49,527 nucleotides of DNA from Paramesorhizobium sp049065735 (GTDB taxonomy: Bacteria > Pseudomonadota > Alphaproteobacteria > Rhizobiales > Rhizobiaceae). The stretch spans positions 1 through 49,527 of the forward strand of contig NZ_JBAKHD010000012.1 in NCBI RefSeq assembly GCF_049065735.1, given 5' to 3'. Shown here one piece after another: positions 40,188 to 48,750 of this stretch. The position numbers and the translations under genes are program-made. The stretch's first letter is position 1. Every line of letters starts with the position of its first letter. Below the pieces are notes generated by a model that searched no databases, had not been told where the DNA came from, and saw only the letters and a program-made list of their open reading frames with translations.

Positions 40188-40210
40188 GTTACATAATGAA
40201 ACGTTATAAC
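40188..40210. promoter_or_regulatory. Fur/Zur-like palindromic region upstream of the TonB receptor
   Basis: GTTACATAATGAAAC (40188-40202) is a palindrome with one mismatched pair, directly followed by the perfect GTTATAAC (40203-40210). An outer TGTTAT just upstream adds to the symmetry. Alphaproteobacterial Zur boxes as I recall them contain ATGTTAT/ATAACAT half-sites of this type. It lies 35-57 bases before the receptor ATG, where a metal-responsive repressor would act. A cobalamin riboswitch is not seen; the leader is too short. Confidence 0.45.
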
Positions 40211-40244
40211 AGCAAATATTACCAATTGGGGCTGGGGGTGTCGA

Positions 40245-42197
40245 ATGCGCGATCATCTGTTGGGAAAATTCTCATTTCTTTTGGCGATTTCGGCGGCCGG
40301 TCCGGTCGACGTGTTCGCCCAGACAGCCGAAGATGGCGCGATCGTGCTTGAACCCATCGTCGTGACGGCGACCTCGGGCGAACGGTTCCTGAAGGATGCG
40401 CCGGCAAGCGTCACGGTCGTTACCGGAGAGGAGCTGCGCGAGCGGCCCGTCCAGGACCTCGCGCAGGCAATCGAGGGTACGCCCGGCGTCCAGCTCACCG
40501 GCATCGGGCTTGGCCGCCGCGGGATCTCCATCCGCGGCATGCTGCCGGAACAGACGCTGGTGCTGGTCGACGGCATGCGTGTCAGCAATTCGGCTTCGGC
40601 CATTGCCCACTCGGATTACGAACTGGGATGGGTGCCGCCCGAGGCAATCGAGCGGATCGAGGTGGTGCGCGGACCGATGTCTTCGCTTTACGGCTCGGAG
40701 GCGCTGGGTGGCGTGGTCAATATCATCACGCGGCAGGCGACCGACAAATGGCGCGGCTCTTTCTCTACCTTCGGTTCGTTCACGGAACATGGCCGTGGCG
40801 GTGACGGCTATAATATCAGCGGTTATGCTGGCGGTCCCCTCGTTCCGGGCATTCTGGGCCTCAATGTCTGGGGCCAATATCGCGGGCGCGAGGAACTCAC
40901 CTCTCCGCAGGATGCAAGGCTGTCGTCCATGGGTGACGAAGGCGCTTTCACAGGCAATGCGACACTGACCTGGACGCCCGACGCGCAGCAGCGCATCGAT
41001 CTCTCCTATGGCGCTGGCTACGAGGAGCGCTGGCGCAACACGCAAGGCGCGGGACGCTTCCCCACTTTCTACCGCTCCGACGACGATATCCGCCGCCAGC
41101 GTGTCTCGCTGTCGCATGAGGGCGATTGGGATTGGGGCGCGAGCCGGGTTCGCATCTACAGCTCCATGCTGGAACGCGAGAACGAGCGCAGCGACGGCGC
41201 ACCAGTCTCGGGTCCGCAGAAATTCACCGATACGGCCGGCGATGCCAATGTCAACTTTTCGCCCATCGAGAACCACAAGGTGACGGTCGGCGGCGAAATC
41301 CGCCGGGAGCGGCTTGACGATCCGACAGTCAACGATTCCGGGCGCGCGGAGCAGACGCATTTCGCCGCCTTCATTCAGGACGAAATCCGTCTGGGCGATC
41401 AATGGGAGTTTGTGGCCGGAAGCCGTTTCGATCATCACGAGGCGTTCGGCTGGCATGCGAGCCCGCGGGCCTATCTCCTCTATCATCTCAATGACGCGCT
41501 CACCTTCAAGGGCGGCGTGGGCGCAGGCTTCAAGGCGCCGACCCTGAAGCAGCTTTCGCCGGAATACGAGGCGATTGCCGGCGGCGGCCGTTTCACCATC
41601 GTCGGCAATCCTGATCTGGAACCAGAAACGAACCTCTCTTTCGAGGCCGGTTTCGAATATCAGGAGGGCATCTGGTCGGCCCGCGCCATGGCGTTCCAGA
41701 ACGATGTCGACAATCTCATCCAGACGGTCTGCGTCATCCGCTGCTCGGGCGCACCCGGCGCGATCTGGTCTTATGAGAATGTCGATGAAGCGCGCATTCG
41801 CGGTGTCGAGATCGGCGGCGGCGTCGAGCTGCCGTGGAATATGCGGCTCGACGCCAATTATACTTGGCTCGATCCAATAGACAAAACGACGGGCGAACGC
41901 CTGCCCGACCGTTCCCGCCATGCCGCCAATGCTACGGTGAGCTGGGAACCGGTGGAGAAGCTGAAGACCTCGCTGCGCGTCAATTATATCGGATCGCAGA
42001 AGACGACGGCGGCATCGGGCCGCCAGCCCGCCTATACGCTGGTCTCGGCCTATGGCGATTATGCCGTGAACGACCATGCCAGCCTTCAGCTGGGCGTCGA
42101 GAATATCGGCGATGTCCGGCTGGCCGACGAGTCCGATGATTATGCCTTCGCCGACGAGGGCAGGCGGTATTTTGTAGGTCTCAAGGCGAAGTTCTGA
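40245..42197 (+). CDS. TonB-dependent outer-membrane receptor
   Basis: 650 residues. A signal peptide (about 1-25, ending 'DVFAQTAE') precedes a TonB box-like 'IVLEPIVVTAT'. The plug domain has 'APASVTVVTGEELRERP', 'IRGMLPEQTLVLVDGMRV' and 'IERIEVVRGPMSSLYGSEALGGVVNIITR'; a ~22-strand barrel follows and the chain ends in Phe ('YFVGLKAKF'), the assembly signal. It is of the CirA/BtuB-like group. A Cys pair in 'VCVIRCSG' probably stabilises an extracellular loop. First gene of the operon; the CobN-like gene begins two bases after its stop. A metal chelate or tetrapyrrole-like ligand is inferred from the operon. Confidence 0.93.
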   Translation: MRDHLLGKFSFLLAISAAGPVDVFAQTAEDGAIVLEPIVVTATSGERFLKDAPASVTVVTGEELRERPVQDLAQAIEGTPGVQLTGIGLGRRGISIRGMLPEQTLVLVDGMRVSNSASAIAHSDYELGWVPPEAIERIEVVRGPMSSLYGSEALGGVVNIITRQATDKWRGSFSTFGSFTEHGRGGDGYNISGYAGGPLVPGILGLNVWGQYRGREELTSPQDARLSSMGDEGAFTGNATLTWTPDAQQRIDLSYGAGYEERWRNTQGAGRFPTFYRSDDDIRRQRVSLSHEGDWDWGASRVRIYSSMLERENERSDGAPVSGPQKFTDTAGDANVNFSPIENHKVTVGGEIRRERLDDPTVNDSGRAEQTHFAAFIQDEIRLGDQWEFVAGSRFDHHEAFGWHASPRAYLLYHLNDALTFKGGVGAGFKAPTLKQLSPEYEAIAGGGRFTIVGNPDLEPETNLSFEAGFEYQEGIWSARAMAFQNDVDNLIQTVCVIRCSGAPGAIWSYENVDEARIRGVEIGGGVELPWNMRLDANYTWLDPIDKTTGERLPDRSRHAANATVSWEPVEKLKTSLRVNYIGSQKTTAASGRQPAYTLVSAYGDYAVNDHASLQLGVENIGDVRLADESDDYAFADEGRRYFVGLKAKF

Positions 42198-42199
42198 CC

Positions 42200-45100
42200 A
42201 TGCGCATTCTGTGCCTCATCTCTTTGGCGCTGGCTCTCTTTGCAGGAGCGGCGCATGCGCAGGACACCACGCGCGCTTCTCGCCCGGTCGTGCGCGTACT
42301 CACCGACAGTTTCGTCCTGCCCTCAAAGTTCGATGCGCTGCGTCCCATCGCCGAGGAGGCAGGCGTCTCGCTCGAATCCGTCAATGTAGAGACGGCAAGA
42401 ACCTCGCCGGATGATTGGCTGTCCGGCGCGGATTTGATCGTTCTCGACGTGCCGAGGCCCAATGATCGCGCGCGCGTCGAACAGGCGCTGGGCGAAAGGC
42501 TTGCCGCCTCCAGGGTTCCGTCCCTTACCATTGGTGGTGGCAGGCCGGCATGGCAGGGGCTCGCGCCGCGCGAGGCTTCGGCGCTCATCGGTTATTATGC
42601 GGGCGGCGGCGCGGAGAATTTCCGTAACTTCTTCGCCTTTGTCCGTACATGGAAGGGGGGCGGAAACCTCGACGGTTTCGCGGCGGCGGAACGGCTCCCG
42701 GCAACCGGCTTCTATCATCCGGCAGCGCCGCATATCTTCCCAACCCTCGACGCCTATTTCGCCTGGAGCGCGGACCGTTGGAAGGACACGACGGGCCGGG
42801 TTGGTTTCGTCATCCACGAGAATGCGGTTTCCGGCATGCAGACCGGGCTGATCGACGCGCTTGTCGCGCGCAGCGAGGCCGCCGGGCTGATGCCGCTCGT
42901 TTTTTGGTTCGATGGCGCTGATCCCGAGGGCCTGACGAAAGTGGCGCGGCCGGCAAGGGCGGACGCTATCGTCAATCTCACCCATATGCAGAACGGAACG
43001 GCGCGCAGCGCGGAGTTCCTCAACCTCGACATACCCGTCATCCAGACGGTGGGCTTCCGCGAAGGCGGCAGGCGGGAATGGGCCGCAGCGAAGTCGGGCA
43101 TTCCGGCGCGGACGGCAGCTGTCTTTCTCGCCGGTCCCGAAAGCTGGGGCATGATCGACCCGATGGTGCTGACGGCGGTGGAGGAAGGGGCGGAGGTGCC
43201 GATTCCCGCGCAGCTCGACGCGCTGGTGGGAAAGCTGAAAAGTCTCGTCGCCCTGCGCCGAAAGCCTGCCGCGATGAAGCATGTGGCGCTTCTCTTCTGG
43301 AACTATCCCGCCGGGGAAAAGAACCTTGCCGCTTCGAACCTCAACGTGCCCGCGAGCATCGAGGCCATCACCGCACGGCTCTCTGAGGCGGGCTACGATA
43401 CCGGGCCGCTTTCGGAAGCGGAGATGATCGCCGCCGGGCAGGCGATGCTGGGCGGTCTCTACCGCACGGTGCCGCTGGAAGACCTCATCAAGCGCAATCT
43501 TGCGGTGACTCTCCCGGTCGAGGCCTATGAACGCTGGCTTGCGACGCTGACCCCGGAAAAGCGCCGCGCCTTTTCCCATTGGGGCAAGCCGGAAAAACAT
43601 TGGGCCGTGCGCGTCGTGAATGGCCGGCCGAGTTTCATTATTCCAGCCTTGAAGCGCGGGAAGCTGCTCATCATGCCGCAAATACCGCGCGCGGGGACGA
43701 TGGGCGCTCATTACCACGACATGGCGAGCCCGCCCGATCACCTCTATATGGCGGCCTATCTCTATTTGCGCGAGACCTTCGGAGCCGACGCCATTATCCA
43801 TCTGGGCACGCATGGCACGCAGGAATGGCTGCCGGGCAAGGACAGGGGGCTTGCCGCCGATGACGACCCGTTTCTCGCGGTCGGCAATGTGCCGGTCTTC
43901 TATCCCTATATTCAGGACAATGTCGGCGAGGCGCTACAGGCGCGGCGGCGGGGCAGGGCGGTCACGATCAGCCACCAGACCCCGCCCTTCGCACCCTCCG
44001 GCCTCTATGACGAACTGCGCGATATCCACCGCCTGATTCACGATTACGTCCAGCTTGATGAGGGCGCCGTTCGTGACAGGACTGCGAAGGAAATTGCCGA
44101 TGCCGCGATCAAGGCGAACATGCATTCCGATCTCGGCTGGGTGCAGGAGGCGGTGAGGCAGGATTTCGGCGGCTTCCTTCCGGTGCTGCATGACCATCTT
44201 CACGAGCTTGCGCGAACGGCGATGCCGCTCGGGCTTCATACTTTCGGACAGCCCGCCGAGCCGGATTACCGGTTGGCCACCGTCATGCAGCAGCTCAGCC
44301 AACCCTTTTATGATGCTGTGGGCGCAAGCGGCGACGAGCTGTTCGTGGATGATTTCGCCAAGCTCAGGGAGACGCCACCGTTCAAAACCTTGCGGACATA
44401 TCTGCGCGACGGCGCGGGCCGGGCTTCGCTCGCGGAGCCGCTGAAGGGTATGCTTGCGCGCGCCGACACGCTGGACGCCAATCTCGCCGCGCCTGATGAA
44501 ATCGAGGCGCTGCTGGCGGGGCTGGAAGGACGCTTCATCGCACCCGGCGCTGGCGGCGATCCCATCCGCAATCCCGGTGTGAAGAGCGGCCGCAATCTCC
44601 ATGCGTTCGAGCCGGACCGGATACCGGCAAAGGCCGCGTACGAGGCAGGCGGCGAGGCCTTCGGTCAGCTTGTCGAAGCCTTCCGCAAGGAGCATGGCGG
44701 GGCATGGCCCACGAAGCTCGCCTTCAGCCTGTGGTCGTCGGAGGCGGTGCGCCATCTCGGTGTCACCGAGGCGCAGGTGCTCCATGCGCTGGGCTTGAAA
44801 CCGGTATGGGACGAAGGCGGCCGGGTGCGCGCGCTGAAGATCATCCCGGCGGCTGAGCTGGGCCGTCCGCGCATCGACGTGGTGGTGCAGGTGACGAGCG
44901 TCTATCGCGACCAGTTCGACGGTTTCATGCGGCTACTGGCCGATGCCATCGACCGGATCGCCCTATTGGACGAGAAGGACAATCTTGTCGCGGCCAACAG
45001 CGCGCGTATCGCCGCCGCCCTTGCGGCTAAGGACATCCCACTCGCCGAGGCACAAGAGCAAGCGCGGTTGCGTATTTTCAGCAATGCGCCGGGAAGCTAC

Positions 45101-46087
45101 GGCTCCGGCCTGCCGGATATGGCCCTGCGCTCCGCCACATGGGACGATGATTCCACGCTTGCCGAACGCTTTCTCGACGGCACCCGTTTTGCCTATGGCG
45201 CGAGGGCTTGGGGTATCTCTCCGAAGAGCGCCAATCTCCTGAGCGAGCAGTTGAAGGGGGCACAGGCGGTCGTCATGTCCCGCTCCTCCAACCTGCATGG
45301 CGTGCTTTCCACCGACCATCCCTTCGAGTTCATGGGCGGGCTGTCGCTTGCAATCCGTCATCTGGGTGGCGAGAGCCCGTCGCTTTACGTCTCGGACCTG
45401 CGCAATGGAGCTCCGGCGACCACGCCGCTCGCGCGCTTCCTCTCGGACGAGTTGCGCGTCCGCTATCTGAATCCGCACTGGATCGAAGGCATGAAGGCGG
45501 AGGGCTATGCCGGGACGCTGGCCATGCTGGGCGCCGCCAACAATCTGTTCGGCTGGCAGGTGGTCGATCCCTCAACGGTGCGGGCGGACCAGTGGCAGGC
45601 GATGTTCGATACCTATGTGGCCGACACGCGCAATCTCGATCTGAAGGCCTATTTCGAGCAGCATAACCCGACCGCGCAGGCCCAGCTCATCGAGCGCATG
45701 GCCGAGGCAATCCGCAAAGGCTATTGGGATGCCTCCGATGTGACCCGCAAACAGCTGGCCGAGCGCTGGCAGGAACTCGCCGCCAAGCACGGTGTAGACA
45801 CCGGCGAGCCGGTGACGAAGGCATTCGTCGAGCAAATCGCCGCCGGTTTCGGCCTTTCAGCATCTCCGGCCACGGCAGCACAGAACGCCACCCCATCTGC
45901 GTCGGACAGCAATGCGTCACCGGCTGCGAATGCGCCGCAACCGGTACAGGGGCGGGTGCTAGAGCAGGTCCCGCAAAAAAGCGAGACATCCGATGATTGG
46001 CGGCAGTGGCTGCCGCTTCTTCTCATGCTTGGTCTCGTCTTTCTCGGCGCTGGCCTGCAATGGCGTGCGAATGCGCGCCGGACATAA
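42200..46087 (+). CDS. Periplasmic, membrane-anchored CobN/BchH-like protein
   Basis: 1295 residues, full length for the CobN/ChlH large-subunit family. Conserved blocks include 'ALLFWNYPAGEKNLAASNLNVPASI', 'GTMGAHYHDMASPPDHLYMAAYLYLRE', 'AIIHLGTHGTQEWLPGK' and, near the end, 'RSSNLHGVLSTDHPFEFMGGLSLAI'. Unlike cobaltochelatase CobN it begins with a Sec signal peptide (residues 1-21, ending AHAQ) and ends with a low-complexity Ala/Pro/Ser linker and a membrane helix (about 1271-1287) followed by Arg residues. That places the chelatase-like body in the periplasm. No CobS/CobT or ChlI/ChlD ATPase genes are nearby. It probably inserts, removes or holds a metal in a chelate brought in by the TonB receptor; direction and substrate are unknown. 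Confidence 0.88.
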   Translation: MRILCLISLALALFAGAAHAQDTTRASRPVVRVLTDSFVLPSKFDALRPIAEEAGVSLESVNVETARTSPDDWLSGADLIVLDVPRPNDRARVEQALGERLAASRVPSLTIGGGRPAWQGLAPREASALIGYYAGGGAENFRNFFAFVRTWKGGGNLDGFAAAERLPATGFYHPAAPHIFPTLDAYFAWSADRWKDTTGRVGFVIHENAVSGMQTGLIDALVARSEAAGLMPLVFWFDGADPEGLTKVARPARADAIVNLTHMQNGTARSAEFLNLDIPVIQTVGFREGGRREWAAAKSGIPARTAAVFLAGPESWGMIDPMVLTAVEEGAEVPIPAQLDALVGKLKSLVALRRKPAAMKHVALLFWNYPAGEKNLAASNLNVPASIEAITARLSEAGYDTGPLSEAEMIAAGQAMLGGLYRTVPLEDLIKRNLAVTLPVEAYERWLATLTPEKRRAFSHWGKPEKHWAVRVVNGRPSFIIPALKRGKLLIMPQIPRAGTMGAHYHDMASPPDHLYMAAYLYLRETFGADAIIHLGTHGTQEWLPGKDRGLAADDDPFLAVGNVPVFYPYIQDNVGEALQARRRGRAVTISHQTPPFAPSGLYDELRDIHRLIHDYVQLDEGAVRDRTAKEIADAAIKANMHSDLGWVQEAVRQDFGGFLPVLHDHLHELARTAMPLGLHTFGQPAEPDYRLATVMQQLSQPFYDAVGASGDELFVDDFAKLRETPPFKTLRTYLRDGAGRASLAEPLKGMLARADTLDANLAAPDEIEALLAGLEGRFIAPGAGGDPIRNPGVKSGRNLHAFEPDRIPAKAAYEAGGEAFGQLVEAFRKEHGGAWPTKLAFSLWSSEAVRHLGVTEAQVLHALGLKPVWDEGGRVRALKIIPAAELGRPRIDVVVQVTSVYRDQFDGFMRLLADAIDRIALLDEKDNLVAANSARIAAALAAKDIPLAEAQEQARLRIFSNAPGSYGSGLPDMALRSATWDDDSTLAERFLDGTRFAYGARAWGISPKSANLLSEQLKGAQAVVMSRSSNLHGVLSTDHPFEFMGGLSLAIRHLGGESPSLYVSDLRNGAPATTPLARFLSDELRVRYLNPHWIEGMKAEGYAGTLAMLGAANNLFGWQVVDPSTVRADQWQAMFDTYVADTRNLDLKAYFEQHNPTAQAQLIERMAEAIRKGYWDASDVTRKQLAERWQELAAKHGVDTGEPVTKAFVEQIAAGFGLSASPATAAQNATPSASDSNASPAANAPQPVQGRVLEQVPQKSETSDDWRQWLPLLLMLGLVFLGAGLQWRANARRT

Positions 46088-46110
46088 TTAATCGCAAGAA
46101 ATGGTGCTTT

Positions 46111-46575
46111 ATGAGCAGTTTTGAACTCAGTCTGTTCGAGATTTCCCGTCTCTTTCTCGTGCCGGTCCTTGTCCTGATCCTGGCGGCGCTGGCTTATGCC
46201 TTCATCGTCCTCGGAATGTTCGGGCTGGAAGCCGTGCAGCGTTGGCGCGGAAGCCATCGCTCCGTGCTTGGGAGCGGCGGTGTCCACAGCGATGATCTGG
46301 AGCTCAGGATCATGAAACGGCTGGAATGGCTGCGCATCGTCTCGCGCACCACGCCGATGCTGGGGCTCGTCGCCACGATGATCCCGATGGGACCGGCGCT
46401 GCTGGCGCTGGGGGAGGGCAATGCGGCCTCCGTCGGCAACAACCTCGTCGTGGCGTTTTCCGCGGTGATCCTTGCGCTTGTCGCCGCCAGCATCACCTTC
46501 TTCGTCCTGACGATCCGCCGCCGCTGGCTGCTTGAGGATTTGCGCTCGCTCGAACGCGCCGGAGGTGCCGCCTGA
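46111..46575 (+). CDS. MotA/TolQ/ExbB-like proton-channel protein
   Basis: 154 residues from the ATG at 46111; the longer open frame upstream is a shadow of the CobN-like gene. Three membrane helices: 'LFLVPVLVLILAALAYAFIVLGMFGLEAV', then after a cytoplasmic loop 'RTTPMLGLVATMIPMGPALLAL' and 'VAFSAVILALVAASITFFVLTIRRRW'. The 'TPMLGLVATMIPMGPAL' segment is the TolQ/ExbB/MotA core (usually TxPxLGLLGTVxGM). It is shorter than ExbB. Its stop overlaps the next start (TGATG). It presumably forms a proton-driven complex with the DUF2149 protein to power the CobN-like protein or the receptor. Confidence 0.85.
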   Translation: MSSFELSLFEISRLFLVPVLVLILAALAYAFIVLGMFGLEAVQRWRGSHRSVLGSGGVHSDDLELRIMKRLEWLRIVSRTTPMLGLVATMIPMGPALLALGEGNAASVGNNLVVAFSAVILALVAASITFFVLTIRRRWLLEDLRSLERAGGAA

Positions 46576-46895
46576 TGCGCTTCCTCGACCATGACGATGC
46601 CGACGATCCGATCCTCTCCGTCGTCAATCTGATCGACCTTTTCCTGGTGGTGATCGGTATTTTGATGATCGTGATCGTCACCAATCCACTCAATCCGTTC
46701 TCGTCGGGGAAGGTGACGGTTATCGAGAACCCCGGCGAGGCCGACATACGCATCACCGTCAAGGATGGCCGCGAGCTCACCCGCTATGAGGCCAATGGAA
46801 AGATCGGCGAAGGGCAAGGAACACGCGCCGGTATCACCTATCGCCTCGATGACGGACGGATGATCTATGTGCCTGAGGATGGCGGCAAGCCATAA
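46575..46895 (+). CDS. DUF2149-family protein, ExbD/MotB-like partner
   Basis: 106 residues. A short N-terminal cytoplasmic tail with 'DDADDPILSVVNLIDLFLVVIGILMIVIVTNP' gives one membrane helix, containing an Asp in 'NLIDLFLVV' where ExbD/TolR/MotB carry their proton-binding Asp. A small periplasmic domain follows, ending 'GITYRLDDGRMIYVPEDG', typical of DUF2149. DUF2149 genes are known beside MotA/ExbB-like and CobN-like genes in bacteria and archaea. The TGATG overlap with the previous gene suggests equimolar assembly. Confidence 0.85.
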   Translation: MRFLDHDDADDPILSVVNLIDLFLVVIGILMIVIVTNPLNPFSSGKVTVIENPGEADIRITVKDGRELTRYEANGKIGEGQGTRAGITYRLDDGRMIYVPEDGGKP

Positions 46896-46940
46896 GGCGA
46901 TTGCCTGCCGTCGCCCGGGAAAGGATAAGGATACGGAAGA

Positions 46941-47015
46941 ATGCTGGACGTGATACGGGAGAATATCGTAGGCGTGCTCAGCGTTATCATGAGGGACGGC
47001 AATGGATCGTCGTAA
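46941..47015 (+). CDS. Possible 24-codon leader peptide overlapping the methyltransferase start
   Basis: ATG at 46941, preceded by AAGGATACGGAAGA, opens MLDVIRENIVGVLSVIMRD and stops at 47013-47015, fourteen bases inside the next gene. It could couple translation of the methyltransferase to the operon, or be chance. No family is known to me. Confidence 0.3.
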   Translation: MLDVIRENIVGVLSVIMRDGNGSS

Positions 47016-47778
47016 CCATGATCTGAAGGAAGACATTCGCGAATACTGGTCGAAGCGTTCGAAGACCTTCGATCTGGCATTCGGCCATCGAATCCCACCG
47101 GGACCGGAACTGGATGCCTGGGCGGCGGCGGTGCGCGATGCGATAGGGCCAGCGCCCCGGAAGGTTTTGGAACTTGCCTGCGGCACCGGCGAGGTGACCA
47201 ATGTTCTTTTATCCCTCGGCCATGAGGTGACGGCGCTCGACTTTTCGGAGGCGATGCTCGAGGTCGCGCGCGCCAAGCATGCGGGCAACGAGCGCGTGTG
47301 CTTCATTCTTGCCGATGCCGAACGCATCATGGAGCCCGACGAAACCTATGACGCGGTCGTCTGCCGCCATCTCGTCTGGACACTGACGGAACCGGAGCAG
47401 GCGCTTGCCGACTGGTTCCGCGTGCTGAAGCCGGGCGGCCGGCTGCTCGTCTTCGACGGAGATTGGGCGAAACTGACACCGCTGGGAAAACTCGCTTCCC
47501 TGGCGGTTCGCGGGCTGGAACGCTTCATCGGCCACGATCCCCACTACGATGGGGCGATGAGCGAACGGCACGCCGATATCATGAAGCGTCTTCCCTTCGG
47601 TGACGGATTGACGGCGGAAAGGCTCGTGCCCTTGGTGAAGGAGGCCGGTTTTGAAGCAATATCGTTGCCTCCGCGCGATGCGATTGCCGCGGCGCAGCGC
47701 AGGAATGCGGATTTACGCAACAAGCTGAGGACGCTGTTTTATCGTCGTTTTATCCTGGCGGCGTCGCGCCCGCATTGA
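47002..47778 (+). CDS. Class I SAM-dependent methyltransferase
   Basis: 258 residues, ATG at 47002 after GAGGGACGG. Motif I 'VLELACGTGEVTNVLLSLGHEVTALDFSEAMLEVARAKH', motif II 'ETYDAVVCRHLVWTL' and post-II 'WFRVLKPGGRLLVFDGDW' define a UbiE/COQ5-like (Methyltransf_11) enzyme. A C-terminal cap (about 150-250) resembles those of small-molecule methyltransferases. It is the fifth gene of the TonB/CobN-like operon, 106 bases after DUF2149. Tetrapyrrole, metallophore or quinone methylation are all possible; the operon position suggests action on the imported ligand after entry. It lacks a signal peptide and is cytoplasmic. Confidence 0.85.
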   Translation: MDRRNHDLKEDIREYWSKRSKTFDLAFGHRIPPGPELDAWAAAVRDAIGPAPRKVLELACGTGEVTNVLLSLGHEVTALDFSEAMLEVARAKHAGNERVCFILADAERIMEPDETYDAVVCRHLVWTLTEPEQALADWFRVLKPGGRLLVFDGDWAKLTPLGKLASLAVRGLERFIGHDPHYDGAMSERHADIMKRLPFGDGLTAERLVPLVKEAGFEAISLPPRDAIAAAQRRNADLRNKLRTLFYRRFILAASRPH

Positions 47779-47782
47779 TCCA

Positions 47783-47802
47783 AGCCACCCATATGAGTGG
47801 CT
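47783..47802. terminator. Short hairpin between methyltransferase and channel genes
   Basis: AGCCAC-(8 bases)-GTGGCT forms a six-pair stem right after the methyltransferase stop (47778) and 33 bases before the convergent channel stop. There is no T-run, so termination strength is uncertain. Confidence 0.35.
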
Positions 47803-47834
47803 GGGAGGGAATAGCCGCCGCCCCAGCCTCGGCT

Positions 47835-48638
47835 TCAGTCGTCCATGTCTGGTATCTTCAGCATGTAACCGCAAGCCTTGCAATGGACGGCATCCTGATC
47901 ATGGCGCTGCAGCCCGCATTGTGGACAAGGATATAAGACTTTCTGTGGCCGGAAGATTGCCTGTCCCAACCGAATGAAAAGAGTGACGCCCGCCAGCATG
48001 ATGACGACCGCCGTCAGCTTGCCCCAGGGTCCCGGCAGCACGATGTCTCCATAACCGGTTGTCGTCATGCTCGTTACGGTGAAATAGAGGGCGTCGATAT
48101 AGCCTGTGAGGCCGGGCCGTTCCCGGAAGAAGAATGTATAGACGAAGCCGGTGACAACGAAGAGGAAGGTAATCAGGTTGACGACCGACTGAACGACCTC
48201 GCGCCAGGAGCCGTAACCGCGCCGGACCCATGGCCGCCAGAACATTCCGCTGCGCGAAAGCGACCATAGACGCATGACGCGCAGGAAGCCCAGATTGGCG
48301 AGCCATAGCGGAAAGAGCAGCGTGATCAGAATAAATATGTCGATGACGCTGGTCGGCTGTCGCAGCCAGCGTAGAACGTTCGTGGACGCCAACGCGCGTG
48401 CAGCAATGTCGAGGGTTAGGAGCGCTGCGATCGAATAGTCTATCCAGAGGAAGGATGGCTGTTCGCGGAAGACCTGATGCGTGATGAAAAAGACGACGAT
48501 CAGGAGATCAATGATAAGCACGGCATATTGAAAACGCACGGCGCCGCGCGACTGGCCGTGATAAAGCAAGCGCAGCTGCTTGCGGAGCGCTTCCAGCCCG
48601 GTGCTTGGGGAAGGGGCAGTGGTGGGACGATCGTCCAT
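47835..48638 (-). CDS. Voltage-sensor-type potassium (ion) channel with C-terminal zinc ribbon
   Basis: 267 residues from the ATG at 48638; the frame is open to 48722 but without a good start. Membrane segments S1-S4 (about 38-130) include 'LGFLRVMRLWSLSRSG', a short S4 with three arginines. A pore helix is followed by the K+-channel filter 'TTTGYGD' (192-198) and S6 'GKLTAVVIMLAGVTLFIRLGQAIF'. The tail has two Cys pairs (238/241 and 253/256), a zinc-ribbon-like domain that is unusual for such channels. A diverged copy of the tail coding sequence is at 39973-40110. Convergent with the methyltransferase. Confidence 0.88.
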   Translation of the reverse strand: MDDRPTTAPSPSTGLEALRKQLRLLYHGQSRGAVRFQYAVLIIDLLIVVFFITHQVFREQPSFLWIDYSIAALLTLDIAARALASTNVLRWLRQPTSVIDIFILITLLFPLWLANLGFLRVMRLWSLSRSGMFWRPWVRRGYGSWREVVQSVVNLITFLFVVTGFVYTFFFRERPGLTGYIDALYFTVTSMTTTGYGDIVLPGPWGKLTAVVIMLAGVTLFIRLGQAIFRPQKVLYPCPQCGLQRHDQDAVHCKACGYMLKIPDMDD

Positions 48639-48750
48639 GGCGCCTCGATAATGCAGGATTTTCTGGAATGGTCCGGCCCGGATCAACCATGAAAGACATT
48701 GCGTCCGCTCAGTAAATGTCAATCAAGACAAACGCACCTTTTGACGCACT

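Noticed and set aside
40116..40244. Possible cobalamin riboswitch before the TonB receptor
   Set aside because: The leader is too short, and I see no B12-box or the expected helices; palindromic repressor-like DNA occupies it instead.
40272..42077. A 601-codon minus-strand frame opposite the TonB receptor
   Set aside because: Antisense shadow of a well-supported gene, with no domain or ribosome binding site.
42323..43813. A 496-codon minus-strand frame opposite the CobN-like gene
   Set aside because: Same reason: shadow frame with Arg/His/Gly-rich composition.
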